Below, one piece after another: positions 15,380 through 24,210 of a stretch of DNA of 55,775 nt. Source of the DNA: Paenibacillus mesophilus (lineage in GTDB: Bacteria; Bacillota; Bacilli; Paenibacillales; NBRC-103111); the NCBI RefSeq assembly GCF_005938385.1, contig NZ_VCRA01000042.1:1-55775 (forward strand), written 5' to 3'. The translations under genes and the position numbers were made by a program. The notes beneath the pieces were generated by a model. The model saw only the letters and a list, made by a program, of their open reading frames with translations. It searched no databases and was not told the DNA's origin. Within the stretch, counting starts at the first letter, position 1. Each line of letters begins with the position of its first letter.

Positions 15380-16540
15380 TTGAGCGAATCGGCGCTGCTG
15401 CATATGCTGCGCGAAGCGATCGGGGCGTCCCCGAAATCGGCGAAGCGCCACATTATCCATTTCAAAAACAAGCTGGCGTACGGCCGCTTTCTGGCTGCAT
15501 TCGAAAAGGCCAACGAACTGTTCCCCGTCAAAACGACGATCCAGCCGATTAAAATCATTCATGCGATATCCTGCTCGTTGAAATCGGGATTCGCGCCGCT
15601 TCAACACCCGAGCATTCGCCTCATCGAAGAAGATATTCCACTCCGCGTGCATGCGCCGCATGCCAAATACATGCAGCAGTCGGCGGCGCTGCGTCAAACC
15701 GGGCCGTCCATTCCTTGGGGCGTTCGCCAGATCAAGTCTCCGGAAGCATGGAAAGAAACGCGCGGCAGCCGCATCCGGGTCGGCGTCATCGATACCGGCA
15801 TCGATTATTTGCATCCGGATCTGAGGGGACGTATTTCCCGCGGCATCAATTTGCTGCACCGCAGCTTGCTGCCTGTCGACGACAACGGCCACGGCACTCA
15901 CATTTCCGGAACGATCGCCGCCTCCAACCAGGATTCGGGCCTTGTCGGCGTGGCGCCTCATGCCGTCATTCATCCCGTCAAAGCATTCGACCAGAACGGA
16001 ACCGCCTACGTGTCGGACATCGTGCTCGGCATCGACTGGTGTGTCCGCAACCGTATGCATATTATCAATATGAGCTTCGGCATGAAAAACCGCAGCAGAT
16101 CGCTGCACGAGGCCGTCCGGAACGCGAACAGGATGGGAATCGTCGTGGTCGCCTCCTCGGGCAACGAAGGTAAAACTTCGTCGATCGACTATCCTGCGCG
16201 GTTTTCCCAAGTCATCTCCGTCGGCGCTACGGCGGCGAACAAAAAAATAGCCCCGTTCAGCAACTGGGGCAGATCGATCGATCTGTACGCGCCAGGCGAG
16301 AAAATCAAATCGACCTGGCTGCAGCACAAATATATGGAGCTCAGCGGTACTTCGATGGCCACCTCGCACGTCTCCGGCGTGATCGCCCTCATGCTGGCCG
16401 TTAAGCCGGGACTGAAGCCCAGCGAAATCAAATCGCTGCTGCAAAAAACGTCGAATCCCGTGTCCGGCTTGAAATCCCGCGCCGGAACGAAGGGCGGCGA
16501 AATCGACGCCGCCCGGGTGCTGCGTCACCTCGGTTCGTAA
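15380..16540 (+). CDS. S8 family serine peptidase (subtilisin-like)
   Basis: The catalytic triad is Asp138 (VGVIDTGID), His171 (DNGHGTHISGTIA) and Ser325 (LSGTSMATSHVSG), with the oxyanion Asn in SSGNEG. Residues 1-100 resemble an I9-type prodomain. I place the start at TTG 15380, giving 386 residues, because AGGGGAGGG lies 7 bases upstream and the longer open frame from 15185 runs through the palindromic element. No signal peptide is visible from this start, so the enzyme may be intracellular or use an unusual route. It stands alone, convergent with argS. Confidence 0.9.
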   Translation: MSESALLHMLREAIGASPKSAKRHIIHFKNKLAYGRFLAAFEKANELFPVKTTIQPIKIIHAISCSLKSGFAPLQHPSIRLIEEDIPLRVHAPHAKYMQQSAALRQTGPSIPWGVRQIKSPEAWKETRGSRIRVGVIDTGIDYLHPDLRGRISRGINLLHRSLLPVDDNGHGTHISGTIAASNQDSGLVGVAPHAVIHPVKAFDQNGTAYVSDIVLGIDWCVRNRMHIINMSFGMKNRSRSLHEAVRNANRMGIVVVASSGNEGKTSSIDYPARFSQVISVGATAANKKIAPFSNWGRSIDLYAPGEKIKSTWLQHKYMELSGTSMATSHVSGVIALMLAVKPGLKPSEIKSLLQKTSNPVSGLKSRAGTKGGEIDAARVLRHLGS

Positions 16541-16562
16541 AGCTTCGCCCGGACGGACACCG

Positions 16563-18236
16563 TCACATGCTTGCCGGCGCGGATACGCCTACCAGCTTGA
16601 GCACGTTGCGGATGACGATCCGCAACGCGGCAAGCAGGGCAAGACGGGCTTGCGTCAGCTCCGGACGATCGGTAATGACCCGCTCCGCCTTGTAATAGCT
16701 GTGGAACTGGGACGCCAGCTCGTACACGTACCGGATAAGCCGGTGCGGGGCATATTGGGCGGCGGCTTCGGCCAATTCGGCCGGCAGCTCTCCCATTTTG
16801 CGCAGCAGGTCGAACTCGGCCTCCGTCTGCAGGGCGGACAGATCGACTTGGCCGTGCGGCTGTACGGTTACGCCCTGTTCCTCCGCCTGACGGAAAATGC
16901 TGCAAATCCGCGCATGGGCATATTGGACATAAAATACGGGGTTTTCATTCGATTTGGAAATAGCCAAATCCATATCGAAATCAAGATGGGAGTCGTTGCT
17001 GCGCATCGTGAAGAAGTAGCGGATGGCGTCTACCCCGACTTCGTCCATCAGATCCTCCATCGTAACCGCTTTACCCGTACGCTTCGACATTTTTACTTTT
17101 TCGCCGTTCTGATACAAACTTACCATCTGGGCGATCAGTACGGTCAGCTTGTCCGGATCGAAGCCGAGTGCGGCCATCGCGGCTTTCACCCGCGGAATAT
17201 ATCCGTGATGGTCCGCTCCCCAGATGTTGATCATCTCGTCGAAGCCCCGTTCGTACTTCGTACGGTGGTAGGCGATGTCCGGGGTCAAGTACGTATAGCT
17301 ACCGTCGTTCTTGATGAGCACCCGGTCCTTGTCGTCGCCGTACGGCGTCGTCCGAAGCCAGGTCGCCCCTTCCTCCTCGAAAATGTGTCCGTTCGCCCGC
17401 AGCTGCTCCAAGGCGGGGGCGATTTTGCCGGTGTCGTACAAGGATGTTTCGCTGTACCAAACATCGAAGTTTACGCCGAAACGGGCCAAATCCCGCTTGA
17501 TTTTGGCAAGCTCCTTCTCCAGTCCGTACGATTTGAAATAGGCGCGGCGTTCCGCTTCGGACAATGCGGCGAGCTTGTCGCCTTCCTTGTCCATCAGCTC
17601 TTGGGCGAATTGCTTGATATCTTCGCCGTAGTAGCCGTCCTCGGGCATCTCCGCGTCGCGGCCGAGCGACTGCAAGTACCGGACTTCAATCGATCGCGCC
17701 AAGTTGTCGACTTGATTGCCCGCGTCGTTGATGTAATATTCTCGGGAGACGTCATAGCCGGCGAAGTCGAGCACATTGCAGAGCGCATCGCCTACGGCCG
17801 CTCCCCTCGCATGACCGAGATGAAGGCTCCCCGTAGGGTTCGCGCTGACGAATTCGACTTGCACTTTCTTGCCTCCGCCTGCCGGCACCCGTCCGTAATC
17901 GGCATCCGCCTCCAGCGCTTCATGGACGACATCGTACAAATAGCTTCGATCCATGAAAAAGTTGATAAATCCCGGTCCGGCAATGTCGACCTTGGCGATA
18001 TATGCCTTCTTCGTATCGAGACGCTCTATGAGACGCTCCGCAATTTGACGCGGGTTCTGCTTGGCCACGCGGCTAAGCTGCATGGCGATGTTCGTGGATA
18101 AATCGCCGTGAGCCTTTTCCTTGGGCACTTCCAGCACAATATTCGGCATTTGCGACCGTTCCGCAATGCCCGCCTCGGCGACCGCCTGCGTGATCGTCTC
18201 CTGCAATAAAGCTTCAATCCGTGCGATTACGTTCAT
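16563..18236 (-). CDS. argS: Arginyl-tRNA synthetase
   Basis: This class I synthetase charges tRNA-Arg. The 557 residues include the N-terminal Add-1 domain (about 1-90), the HIGH motif as GSLHLGHARGA (about 130-140), KMSKRTGKAVTMEDL (KMSK loop) and the C-terminal DALR anticodon-binding domain (YVQYAHARICSI to end). ATG at 18236 has GAGGAGG upstream and overlaps the stop of ywiB by 4 bases, so translation is coupled. The 22-bp gap to the convergent protease gene holds no clear terminator. Confidence 0.97.
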   Translation of the reverse strand: MNVIARIEALLQETITQAVAEAGIAERSQMPNIVLEVPKEKAHGDLSTNIAMQLSRVAKQNPRQIAERLIERLDTKKAYIAKVDIAGPGFINFFMDRSYLYDVVHEALEADADYGRVPAGGGKKVQVEFVSANPTGSLHLGHARGAAVGDALCNVLDFAGYDVSREYYINDAGNQVDNLARSIEVRYLQSLGRDAEMPEDGYYGEDIKQFAQELMDKEGDKLAALSEAERRAYFKSYGLEKELAKIKRDLARFGVNFDVWYSETSLYDTGKIAPALEQLRANGHIFEEEGATWLRTTPYGDDKDRVLIKNDGSYTYLTPDIAYHRTKYERGFDEMINIWGADHHGYIPRVKAAMAALGFDPDKLTVLIAQMVSLYQNGEKVKMSKRTGKAVTMEDLMDEVGVDAIRYFFTMRSNDSHLDFDMDLAISKSNENPVFYVQYAHARICSIFRQAEEQGVTVQPHGQVDLSALQTEAEFDLLRKMGELPAELAEAAAQYAPHRLIRYVYELASQFHSYYKAERVITDRPELTQARLALLAALRIVIRNVLKLVGVSAPASM

Positions 18237-18652
18237 TCCGTACGATCCTCCTCAATCACTAGCCTCAACCGAATTCTGCCTGCATGGACGCCGTCGGCAT
18301 ACATGTCATAGCTCCAAGCAAGCGAGCCGATTCCATCCGACAGCTTGCGCTCGATCCCGTGAGTCGCCACTTCCAATTGCATGCGTCCCTGCGGAAGGGC
18401 ATAGGTGCCCGCCGTCCGCGTCCCGGAGCGGAAAGTCAGATCGGACTCGACATCGCCATGGCGAATCACTTTCACCTGCTCATCGTCCCACTTCACCGTA
18501 GCGGTCGTCCTCCCCATGTCCGAGTCGGGCTCCGCATAGCGCAAGTAGTACGAATCATTCATATGGTACAGCTCGCCTTGCGCGTGCTGGATATGGGCTT
18601 GCCCCGCTTGTTTGCTTTCGATGCGGATTCGGACTTTCCGTTTCATGGCCAT
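18233..18652 (-). CDS. ywiB: DUF1934 family beta-barrel protein (YwiB)
   Basis: This 139-residue protein of the DUF1934/YwiB family has no established function; the family fold is a small calycin-like beta barrel. The sequence is a run of beta strands (KRKVRIRIES, QHAQGELYHMND, YYLRYAEPD, TTATVKWDDEQVKVIRHGDVESDLTF, GRMQLEVATHGIE, LAWSYDMYADGVHAGRIRLRLVIEE). The stop overlaps the argS start, the same ywiB-argS pairing found in B. subtilis. A second ATG two codons in is possible. Confidence 0.88.
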   Translation of the reverse strand: MAMKRKVRIRIESKQAGQAHIQHAQGELYHMNDSYYLRYAEPDSDMGRTTATVKWDDEQVKVIRHGDVESDLTFRSGTRTAGTYALPQGRMQLEVATHGIERKLSDGIGSLAWSYDMYADGVHAGRIRLRLVIEEDRTE

Positions 18653-18798
18653 CGAGCGCTCCCGTTTCCTTGCTGGAATTTAACGCTGGTACACAATGGA
18701 GGAGATAAATGCGCCATTATGCACCAGTTCCTAAGTGTATCGCACCGCGTCCCGAAATTCAACGAATTATGCCGAAAACAAGCATCTCTCCAAAGAAG

Positions 18799-20070
18799 TC
18801 AAGCTTCGGCGGAGAGCCGTTCGATGATCAGCAGCACATTACGGATGATATGATACGGATCTTTGACCGGCAGCGCTACCACTTTATCGAGAGGCTGTCC
18901 GTCGCGGTCCCGGATCTGAATCCATTCGCCGACGGACGCATCCGGGTTCGGGAACGTCCGGAACACGTATTCGTGCGTCTTCTCGTACAGAGCGGCGAAA
19001 TCGTCATCGCCCGTCAGACGGTACGCAAGAAGCGTCGTATACAGCGCCTCGGAATGCGCCCACCACAGCTTGCTATCCCATGTGTTCAGTACGTTGGCAT
19101 CGAAAGCCGTCCCCCGGTCCGCCCCTCTCGGCGGCCCGCCTTCACAATCGACATAGTGGAGAAGTCCTCCGAACGTCTCGTCCCATCCGATCGCATAAGC
19201 CCGCTTGATCGCCCGGGATACGCGGTCGATCCAGACCGGATTCCGCTCCTTCTCCGCTTCATGCAGTACAAACCACATATCCTCCAGCGTATGACCCGGA
19301 TTCAGGTGGCGCGATACGACCCAATCCTCGTCGCGGCTGCCGTCGGCTCGAAGCACCTCCGCCACCGTATCGTCCGGTTGGAAGAACGTCGTAAGAATTT
19401 CATTCGCGTACGCCACCCGTCTGGAGGAAAGCTCGCCCGACCGGGGATGTCCGGAAGCTTGCAGCGCTTCATGGACAGCCTGCGCCACGTTCAGCATAAT
19501 CATCGGGATCGAGTGCGATTTGAACGCGTCCGGCAGCGTGTACGGCTCGCTGCGCAAATCTCCGGACGCGATCCGTTTCTCGAGGCGGTCGAACAGCCTG
19601 AGCGCTTCGGCGATCGTCCCGGCATCTCCGCTTACCCGGCCATATTCCGCAAACCCCATCGCTAAGAAGCAATCGACGAACAAGCTGATGTCGTACCCTT
19701 TGCCCGGGTACACTTCCTTCTTGTCGCCTTCCCGCGTAAGCAAGTAAGCGCAGTTGCCGTTATCCATGACAGCGTGACGCCGCAGAAAGCCAACCGTCTT
19801 CGCCGCGTGGGCCAAATATGCATCCGCATCGCCTTCCAGCATGCCCCGCCGCACCGCATCGGCGAGCCGAGCGAGCACCCATACGAATCTTCCTTGGGAC
19901 CATACATATTTGTCCGTGCTGGTCCGGTTCTTCCCGTCGTTGGAGAAGCAGGTGAACACACCCCCAAGCTCGTGGTCAAGCGCCTTATCGTTCCACCAGA
20001 AAGGCAGCAAAGTATCCGACAAATGACGTTTGTAATCGTCGAGCAGTCCAATCGTTTCCAACCGCGGCAT
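18799..20070 (-). CDS. AGE family epimerase/isomerase
   Basis: The 423-residue protein resembles the N-acylglucosamine 2-epimerase/mannose isomerase family, an (alpha/alpha)6 barrel that isomerises sugars. Supporting motifs are GGVFTCFSNDG, KYVWSQGRFVWVLARL, KEVYPGKGYDISLFVDCFLAMGFAEYGR, LNPGHTLEDMWFVLHEAE (the family His) and KLWWAHSEALYTTLLAYRLTGD. ATG at 20070 has GGAGGAG upstream. It follows speE after a terminator and precedes ywiB by about 150 bp. The exact sugar cannot be read; cellobiose 2-epimerase or an unassigned AGE enzyme are alternatives. Confidence 0.85.
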   Translation of the reverse strand: MPRLETIGLLDDYKRHLSDTLLPFWWNDKALDHELGGVFTCFSNDGKNRTSTDKYVWSQGRFVWVLARLADAVRRGMLEGDADAYLAHAAKTVGFLRRHAVMDNGNCAYLLTREGDKKEVYPGKGYDISLFVDCFLAMGFAEYGRVSGDAGTIAEALRLFDRLEKRIASGDLRSEPYTLPDAFKSHSIPMIMLNVAQAVHEALQASGHPRSGELSSRRVAYANEILTTFFQPDDTVAEVLRADGSRDEDWVVSRHLNPGHTLEDMWFVLHEAEKERNPVWIDRVSRAIKRAYAIGWDETFGGLLHYVDCEGGPPRGADRGTAFDANVLNTWDSKLWWAHSEALYTTLLAYRLTGDDDFAALYEKTHEYVFRTFPNPDASVGEWIQIRDRDGQPLDKVVALPVKDPYHIIRNVLLIIERLSAEA

Positions 20071-20120
20071 CGGCAATTCTCCTCCATCTTTCCCGGCATG
20101 CGCACCGGAATTTATTAGCT

Positions 20121-20152
20121 GAAAAAAAAGATGAAGGGCGACCTTCATCTTT
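20121..20152 (-). terminator. Intrinsic terminator after speE
   Basis: The minus strand has AAAGATGAAGG, loop TCGC, CCTTCATCTTT continuing into T8, 22 bp after the speE stop. Confidence 0.9.
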
Positions 20153-20173
20153 CGGGTTTGACGTGGTGTAAGG

Positions 20174-21001
20174 TTATTTGATCAAGTCTTCGACGAACTT
20201 GGGCAGTGCGAACGCGGCCTTGTGCAGGCGCGGCGTGTAATACTTCGTCTCGATCTCGGGAATGTTCGCCTCGTCCACCTGCAGCGGATCGTACGATTTG
20301 CTTCCCATCGTAAACGTCCACAACCCGCTCGGATATGTCGGGATGTTGGCTCCGTACACGCGAACGATCGGGAAAATCTCGCGAACGTCCCGGTTGACGG
20401 TGCGGATCAAATCCGCCTTGAACCATGGGTTGTCCGTCTGCGCAACGAAAATGCCGTCTTCCTTGAGCGCCTCGTAGATGCCTTGGTAGAAGCCGCGGCT
20501 GAACAATTCCACCGCAGGTCCGACCGGCTCCGTCGAATCGACCATGATAACGTCGTACGTATTTTTATGATCATGAATATGCATGTATCCGTCATTGACG
20601 ATGACTTGCACGCGCGGGTTATCCAGCTCGCCGGCGATTTCGGGCAAATATTTTTTGGAATACTCGATCACTTTGCCGTCGATTTCGACCAGTACCGCTT
20701 TCTCGACTTGGGGGTGCTTCAGCACCTCGCGTATGACCCCGCCGTCTCCGCCGCCGACTACAAGCACGTGCTTCGGATTCGGATGCGTGAACAACGCGGG
20801 ATGGGCCACCATCTCATGGTAGACGAACTCGTCGCGCACCGTGGTCATGACCATGCCGTCCAATACGAGCATGCGGCCCCATTCCAACGTATCGATGATC
20901 GCCAAGTCTTGAAAATCCGTCTGCTCCCTAACGAGGGTTTCTTTGATTTTGGCCGTAATGCCGAATTCCTCGGTCTGTTTCTCGGTATACCACAGTTCCA
21001 T
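20174..21001 (-). CDS. speE: Spermidine synthase (polyamine aminopropyltransferase)
   Basis: SpeE transfers the aminopropyl group of decarboxylated SAM to putrescine. The 275 residues are close to B. subtilis SpeE along the whole length: N-terminal ELWYTEKQTEEFGIT, LVLDGMVMTT, DEFVYHEMVAHPALFTHP, the nucleotide loop VVGGGDGGVIRE, MVDSTEPVGPA and QTDNPWF. ATG at 21001 is chosen because AAGGG lies 9 bases upstream; an ATG 9 bases earlier abuts it. It is divergent from the PBP gene, as speE neighbours pbpG in B. subtilis. No speB follows here. Confidence 0.97.
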   Translation of the reverse strand: MELWYTEKQTEEFGITAKIKETLVREQTDFQDLAIIDTLEWGRMLVLDGMVMTTVRDEFVYHEMVAHPALFTHPNPKHVLVVGGGDGGVIREVLKHPQVEKAVLVEIDGKVIEYSKKYLPEIAGELDNPRVQVIVNDGYMHIHDHKNTYDVIMVDSTEPVGPAVELFSRGFYQGIYEALKEDGIFVAQTDNPWFKADLIRTVNRDVREIFPIVRVYGANIPTYPSGLWTFTMGSKSYDPLQVDEANIPEIETKYYTPRLHKAAFALPKFVEDLIK

Positions 21002-21062
21002 GAGGGTCATCCCTTCCTTCCCTTAATTCGCTTCCTTCATTGTACCACAAGGCACAAATTGT

Positions 21063-21090
21063 ATTATAGTAAAACACCGCAAAAATGCAA
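21063..21090 (-). promoter_or_regulatory. speE promoter
   Basis: The minus strand has -35 TTGCAT (21085-21090), 16 bp, and consensus -10 TATAAT (21063-21068), 62 bp before the start codon. Confidence 0.75.
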
Positions 21091-21180
21091 CGGGCCGATG
21101 CAAAATGCGCCGCCATTCATAAAAATTTAATAGGAACCGGGCGAAAACGGATACAATTGCGCTTTTTCTTCGATTTCCTT

Positions 21181-21210
21181 GAATAGCGGGCCTTCTCGCA
21201 CCCCATACTA
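21181..21210 (+). promoter_or_regulatory. Sigma-G-type promoter of the class A PBP
   Basis: GAATA (21181-21185), 18 bp, CATACTA (21204-21210): both boxes fit the sigma-G consensus GHATR/CATHHTA. It lies 40 bp upstream of the PBP start. B. subtilis pbpG is expressed in the forespore. Confidence 0.65.
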
Positions 21211-21250
21211 ATAGTAGTTTCCAAAGATGCCCATCGAAGGAGGAGCCGCT

Positions 21251-23341
21251 ATGGAGGAAACCGATCGTAGCGCTAACGGCCGCAGCGGGGGAAGCCGCTC
21301 CAGGCAGGAGCGCCGCCCTAGAAAGGGACGGTTCCGCAAATTCATGACGTTTTTGTTCAGCTGCGGCCTGCTCGGCGTCTCGGGGCTTGTCGTGCTTGCG
21401 TTATATTTGCATTCCCAGGCGCTCCCGGCAGGTACGTTCACCCAGCCGTCGCAAATGTACGACATGCACGGCGAGCTGATCACTTCTTTCCAATCCGGCC
21501 AAAACCGCGAATTCGTGCCGCTGAACCATATACCGAAGTCGTTGATCGATGCGACGCTTGCCATCGAGGACAAAAGGTTCTACGACCATGTCGGAGTCGA
21601 TTTGCGCGGCATCGCGCGCGCCGCCGTCGTGAACGTCCAGCATATGGACCGGGTGCAGGGAGCGAGCACGCTGACCCAGCAGCTGGCAAGAAATTTATAT
21701 TTGACCCAGGACCGCACCTGGTCGAGGAAAATCAAAGAAGCGATGTACGCGGTCCAGCTTGAAATGCAGCTGAGCAAAGATCAGATTATGGAGAAATATT
21801 TGAACGAAGCGACCTATTACGGCAATTCCGCATACGGCGTACAGGCGGCATCGAAGCTGTTCTTCGGCAAAGACGTAAGCGAGCTGTCGCTCGCCGAGAG
21901 TGCGCTGATCGCCGGCGTGCCCAAAGGACCGCGCTACTACTCGCCTTATTTCGATATGGAGAACGCGAAGCAGCGTCAAGAGCTTATTTTGACCGAGATG
22001 GCGAATCAAGGGTATATTACGCAGCAGGAAGCGGAGAGCGCGAAGCAAGAGAAGCTGGCCATTCAGCCCGCGGCCAAAAAAAACACGGTCGTTCAAGCGC
22101 CGTATTTCCGCGACTACGTGCGCCATGTGGCGATCGAAAAGCTCGGCATCGACGAAAGGGAGTTCGACGAAGGCGGCATCCGGATCTATACGACGCTCGA
22201 TCTCGATATGCAGAAGGTCGCCGAAGAAGCCGTCGCCAAGCAGCTCGACGACAAGGACGAGCTGCAGGCGTCGCTTGTAGCGGTCGATCCGCGCACCGGT
22301 TACGTGAAGGCGATGGTCGGCGGCAAAGACTACGGCAACAACCAGTTCAACCGGGCCATCTCCGACAGCCGGCAGCCGGGCTCCGCGTTCAAGGCGTTCG
22401 TTTATTTGACGGCGCTGCAGCAGCCGGGCTTCTCCGCGGTCAGCCGGTTCAAGAGCGAGCCTACCGTGTTCACCTACGACAACGGACGGAAAACGTATAC
22501 GCCCAACAATTTCGCCGGCAAATACCCGAACGGCTTTATCGACCTGCGGGAAGCGATCTCCAAGTCGGACAATATATACGCCGTGCAGACGATCATGCAG
22601 GTCGGCGCGGACAAAGTAATCGAGACGGCCCGCAAAATGGGGGTGACGAGCCGACTCGAGCCGCTCCCGTCGCTTGCGCTCGGGACGTTCCCGGTCAGTC
22701 CCCTCGAGATGGCGGCCGCCTTCGGGGTTATCGCGAATCAGGGCGTACACGTCGAGACTACGGTTATCACGAGAATCATTTCCTCGGGCGGCAAAGTACT
22801 GTACGAGGCTAAGCCCGGAAAGGTAAGGGTCGTCGAGCCGGAGTACGCCTATACCCTCACCAATTTAATGAAAAGCGTGTTTGACCCGGGAGGCACGGCC
22901 AGCCGCGTAGCGGAGCAAATCAAGCGTCCGGTGGCCGGCAAAACCGGCACGACGAACACCGACGCCTGGATGGTCGGCTTCACGCCCGAGCTCGCGACCG
23001 CCGTCTGGGTCGGCTACGACCGGGACCGCGTCATCAGCTCGGTGGAATCGTACAAGGCGTCCCCGATCTTCGCGGACTTCACCGAGCATGCGCTTGAGGC
23101 CGTGCCCCCGAAGCTGTTCCCGATGCCGGACAACGTGGTCAGCGTCTACATCGACCCCGCCACGGGCAAGCTGGCAACGGACAAATGCCAGGGCGCCCGC
23201 GCGGAAATATTCGTCAAAGGAACGGAGCCGACCGAGTACTGCTCGGAGCATGGCACGGCACCGGCTGCGGACGGCAAAAACGTGCAGAAAAAGGGCGGCG
23301 GCTCGTGGTGGGACGATTTGAAGCGTTGGTGGAACGATTAA
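21251..23341 (+). CDS. pbpG: Class A penicillin-binding protein (PbpG/PBP2d-like)
   Basis: This bifunctional peptidoglycan polymerase has 696 residues. A basic cytoplasmic tail is followed by one membrane segment (about 37-58), the GT51 glycosyltransferase domain (AIEDKRFYDHVGVD, VQGASTLTQQLARN, KEAMYAVQLE) and a transpeptidase domain with SXXK at Ser378 (SAFK), SKSDN, and KTGT at Lys564. ATG at 21251 has GAAGGAGG upstream. Location beside speE and ywhD matches B. subtilis pbpG (PBP2d), a forespore enzyme for spore cell-wall synthesis, and the upstream sigma-G match agrees. A bidirectional terminator follows. Confidence 0.93.
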   Translation: MEETDRSANGRSGGSRSRQERRPRKGRFRKFMTFLFSCGLLGVSGLVVLALYLHSQALPAGTFTQPSQMYDMHGELITSFQSGQNREFVPLNHIPKSLIDATLAIEDKRFYDHVGVDLRGIARAAVVNVQHMDRVQGASTLTQQLARNLYLTQDRTWSRKIKEAMYAVQLEMQLSKDQIMEKYLNEATYYGNSAYGVQAASKLFFGKDVSELSLAESALIAGVPKGPRYYSPYFDMENAKQRQELILTEMANQGYITQQEAESAKQEKLAIQPAAKKNTVVQAPYFRDYVRHVAIEKLGIDEREFDEGGIRIYTTLDLDMQKVAEEAVAKQLDDKDELQASLVAVDPRTGYVKAMVGGKDYGNNQFNRAISDSRQPGSAFKAFVYLTALQQPGFSAVSRFKSEPTVFTYDNGRKTYTPNNFAGKYPNGFIDLREAISKSDNIYAVQTIMQVGADKVIETARKMGVTSRLEPLPSLALGTFPVSPLEMAAAFGVIANQGVHVETTVITRIISSGGKVLYEAKPGKVRVVEPEYAYTLTNLMKSVFDPGGTASRVAEQIKRPVAGKTGTTNTDAWMVGFTPELATAVWVGYDRDRVISSVESYKASPIFADFTEHALEAVPPKLFPMPDNVVSVYIDPATGKLATDKCQGARAEIFVKGTEPTEYCSEHGTAPAADGKNVQKKGGGSWWDDLKRWWND

Positions 23342-23381
23342 GGAACGGTCGCGTCATTACGTGCGCGAACGGTTCGTTCCT
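23342..23381. repeat. Short palindrome after the PBP gene
   Basis: AGGAACG at 23341-23347 pairs with CGTTCCT ending at 23381, with CGCG pairs inside. The centre TCATTACGTG also occurs in the palindromic element at 44707-44798, so this may be a short or decayed relative. Confidence 0.4.
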
Positions 23382-23394
23382 CCCGCGGCAGCAC

Positions 23395-23427
23395 AAAAAG
23401 GCAGACGAAAAGTTCGTCTGCCTTTTT
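23395..23427. terminator. Bidirectional intrinsic terminator
   Basis: AAAAAGGCAGACGAA, loop and TTCGTCTGCCTTTTT form a 13-15 bp stem with A run on one side and T run on the other, so it serves the PBP gene and the convergent ywhD. The 23428-23591 stretch after it shows nothing I recognise. Confidence 0.9.
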
Positions 23428-23591
23428 GCTGTCCTAGTATATTGTGCAAATATACTCCAATTAGTTTAACCGAGAAGCTTCAATCCCACAACGGGTGACA
23501 CACAATCGACACAAATATGAAAACGGCCGGCGACTATTCACGATACGAGCGTTATAAATGAACACAACTATCACGCGCCAGCTCCGTACCC

Positions 23592-24083
23592 TTATGCCAG
23601 TCCCTGCTTCAAAGCCTCTCCCGATCTCTCCCACCATTCCGCATTATGTCCGATGAGGACGTTCCGCAAAGCCGCTTTCTCCGTCTCGCTCAGGCCGTCC
23701 AAAATGATGCGCCCCTTCAAGGCGTAATCCATCTTGTTGACGTGATCGGCGAGAATTTTCCAGCCTCTTCTCGCTTCGGAATCGACGAGCATTTCGCAGG
23801 CCGTAGCGCCCGAGTAAAACGGCCCTTCCTCGGTTCTGCCGACGTACACCCATACGATCCAGCATTTGCGGCCGTTCGGCACGTCGTCCTTGTTCATGGA
23901 GAACTTGACGCCCCGCTCGACTTTGCTCTTCGCATGAATCGCGCCCAAATCGATGTATGCTTCGTCTCCGTCTATGATGACACTGGATAAATTGGACAAG
24001 TCGAGCGCACCCGCGCCGAAGCCTTTATGTTCTTTGCTGCTGACAACGTTCAGCGCCAGCTTCTTCTTCTCATTGGTTTCCAT
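23592..24083 (-). CDS. ywhD: YwhD family protein
   Basis: This conserved Bacillota protein of unknown function has about 163 residues. It has features I associate with YwhD: LNVVSSKEHKGFGAGALDLSN, SVIIDGDEAYIDLGAIHAKS, CWIVWVYVG and a C-terminal helical part (LSETEKAALRNVLIGHNAEWWERSGEAL). It is soluble, without signal or membrane segment. ATG at 24083 has AAGGTG 9 bases upstream; another ATG lies 12 bases earlier. It lies next to pbpG as in B. subtilis. Confidence 0.88.
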   Translation of the reverse strand: METNEKKKLALNVVSSKEHKGFGAGALDLSNLSSVIIDGDEAYIDLGAIHAKSKVERGVKFSMNKDDVPNGRKCWIVWVYVGRTEEGPFYSGATACEMLVDSEARRGWKILADHVNKMDYALKGRIILDGLSETEKAALRNVLIGHNAEWWERSGEALKQGLA

Positions 24084-24210
24084 GTTCCGCTTCACCTTCC
24101 ATTATCCGACTCGCGAAAAATCATTCCGTTTGCATTCATTTTAGCTAATATTCCGCGAAAAGCAAACATATACATGCTGTAGATGCTTGTCAACGGGGTG
24201 AGATTCGTTT

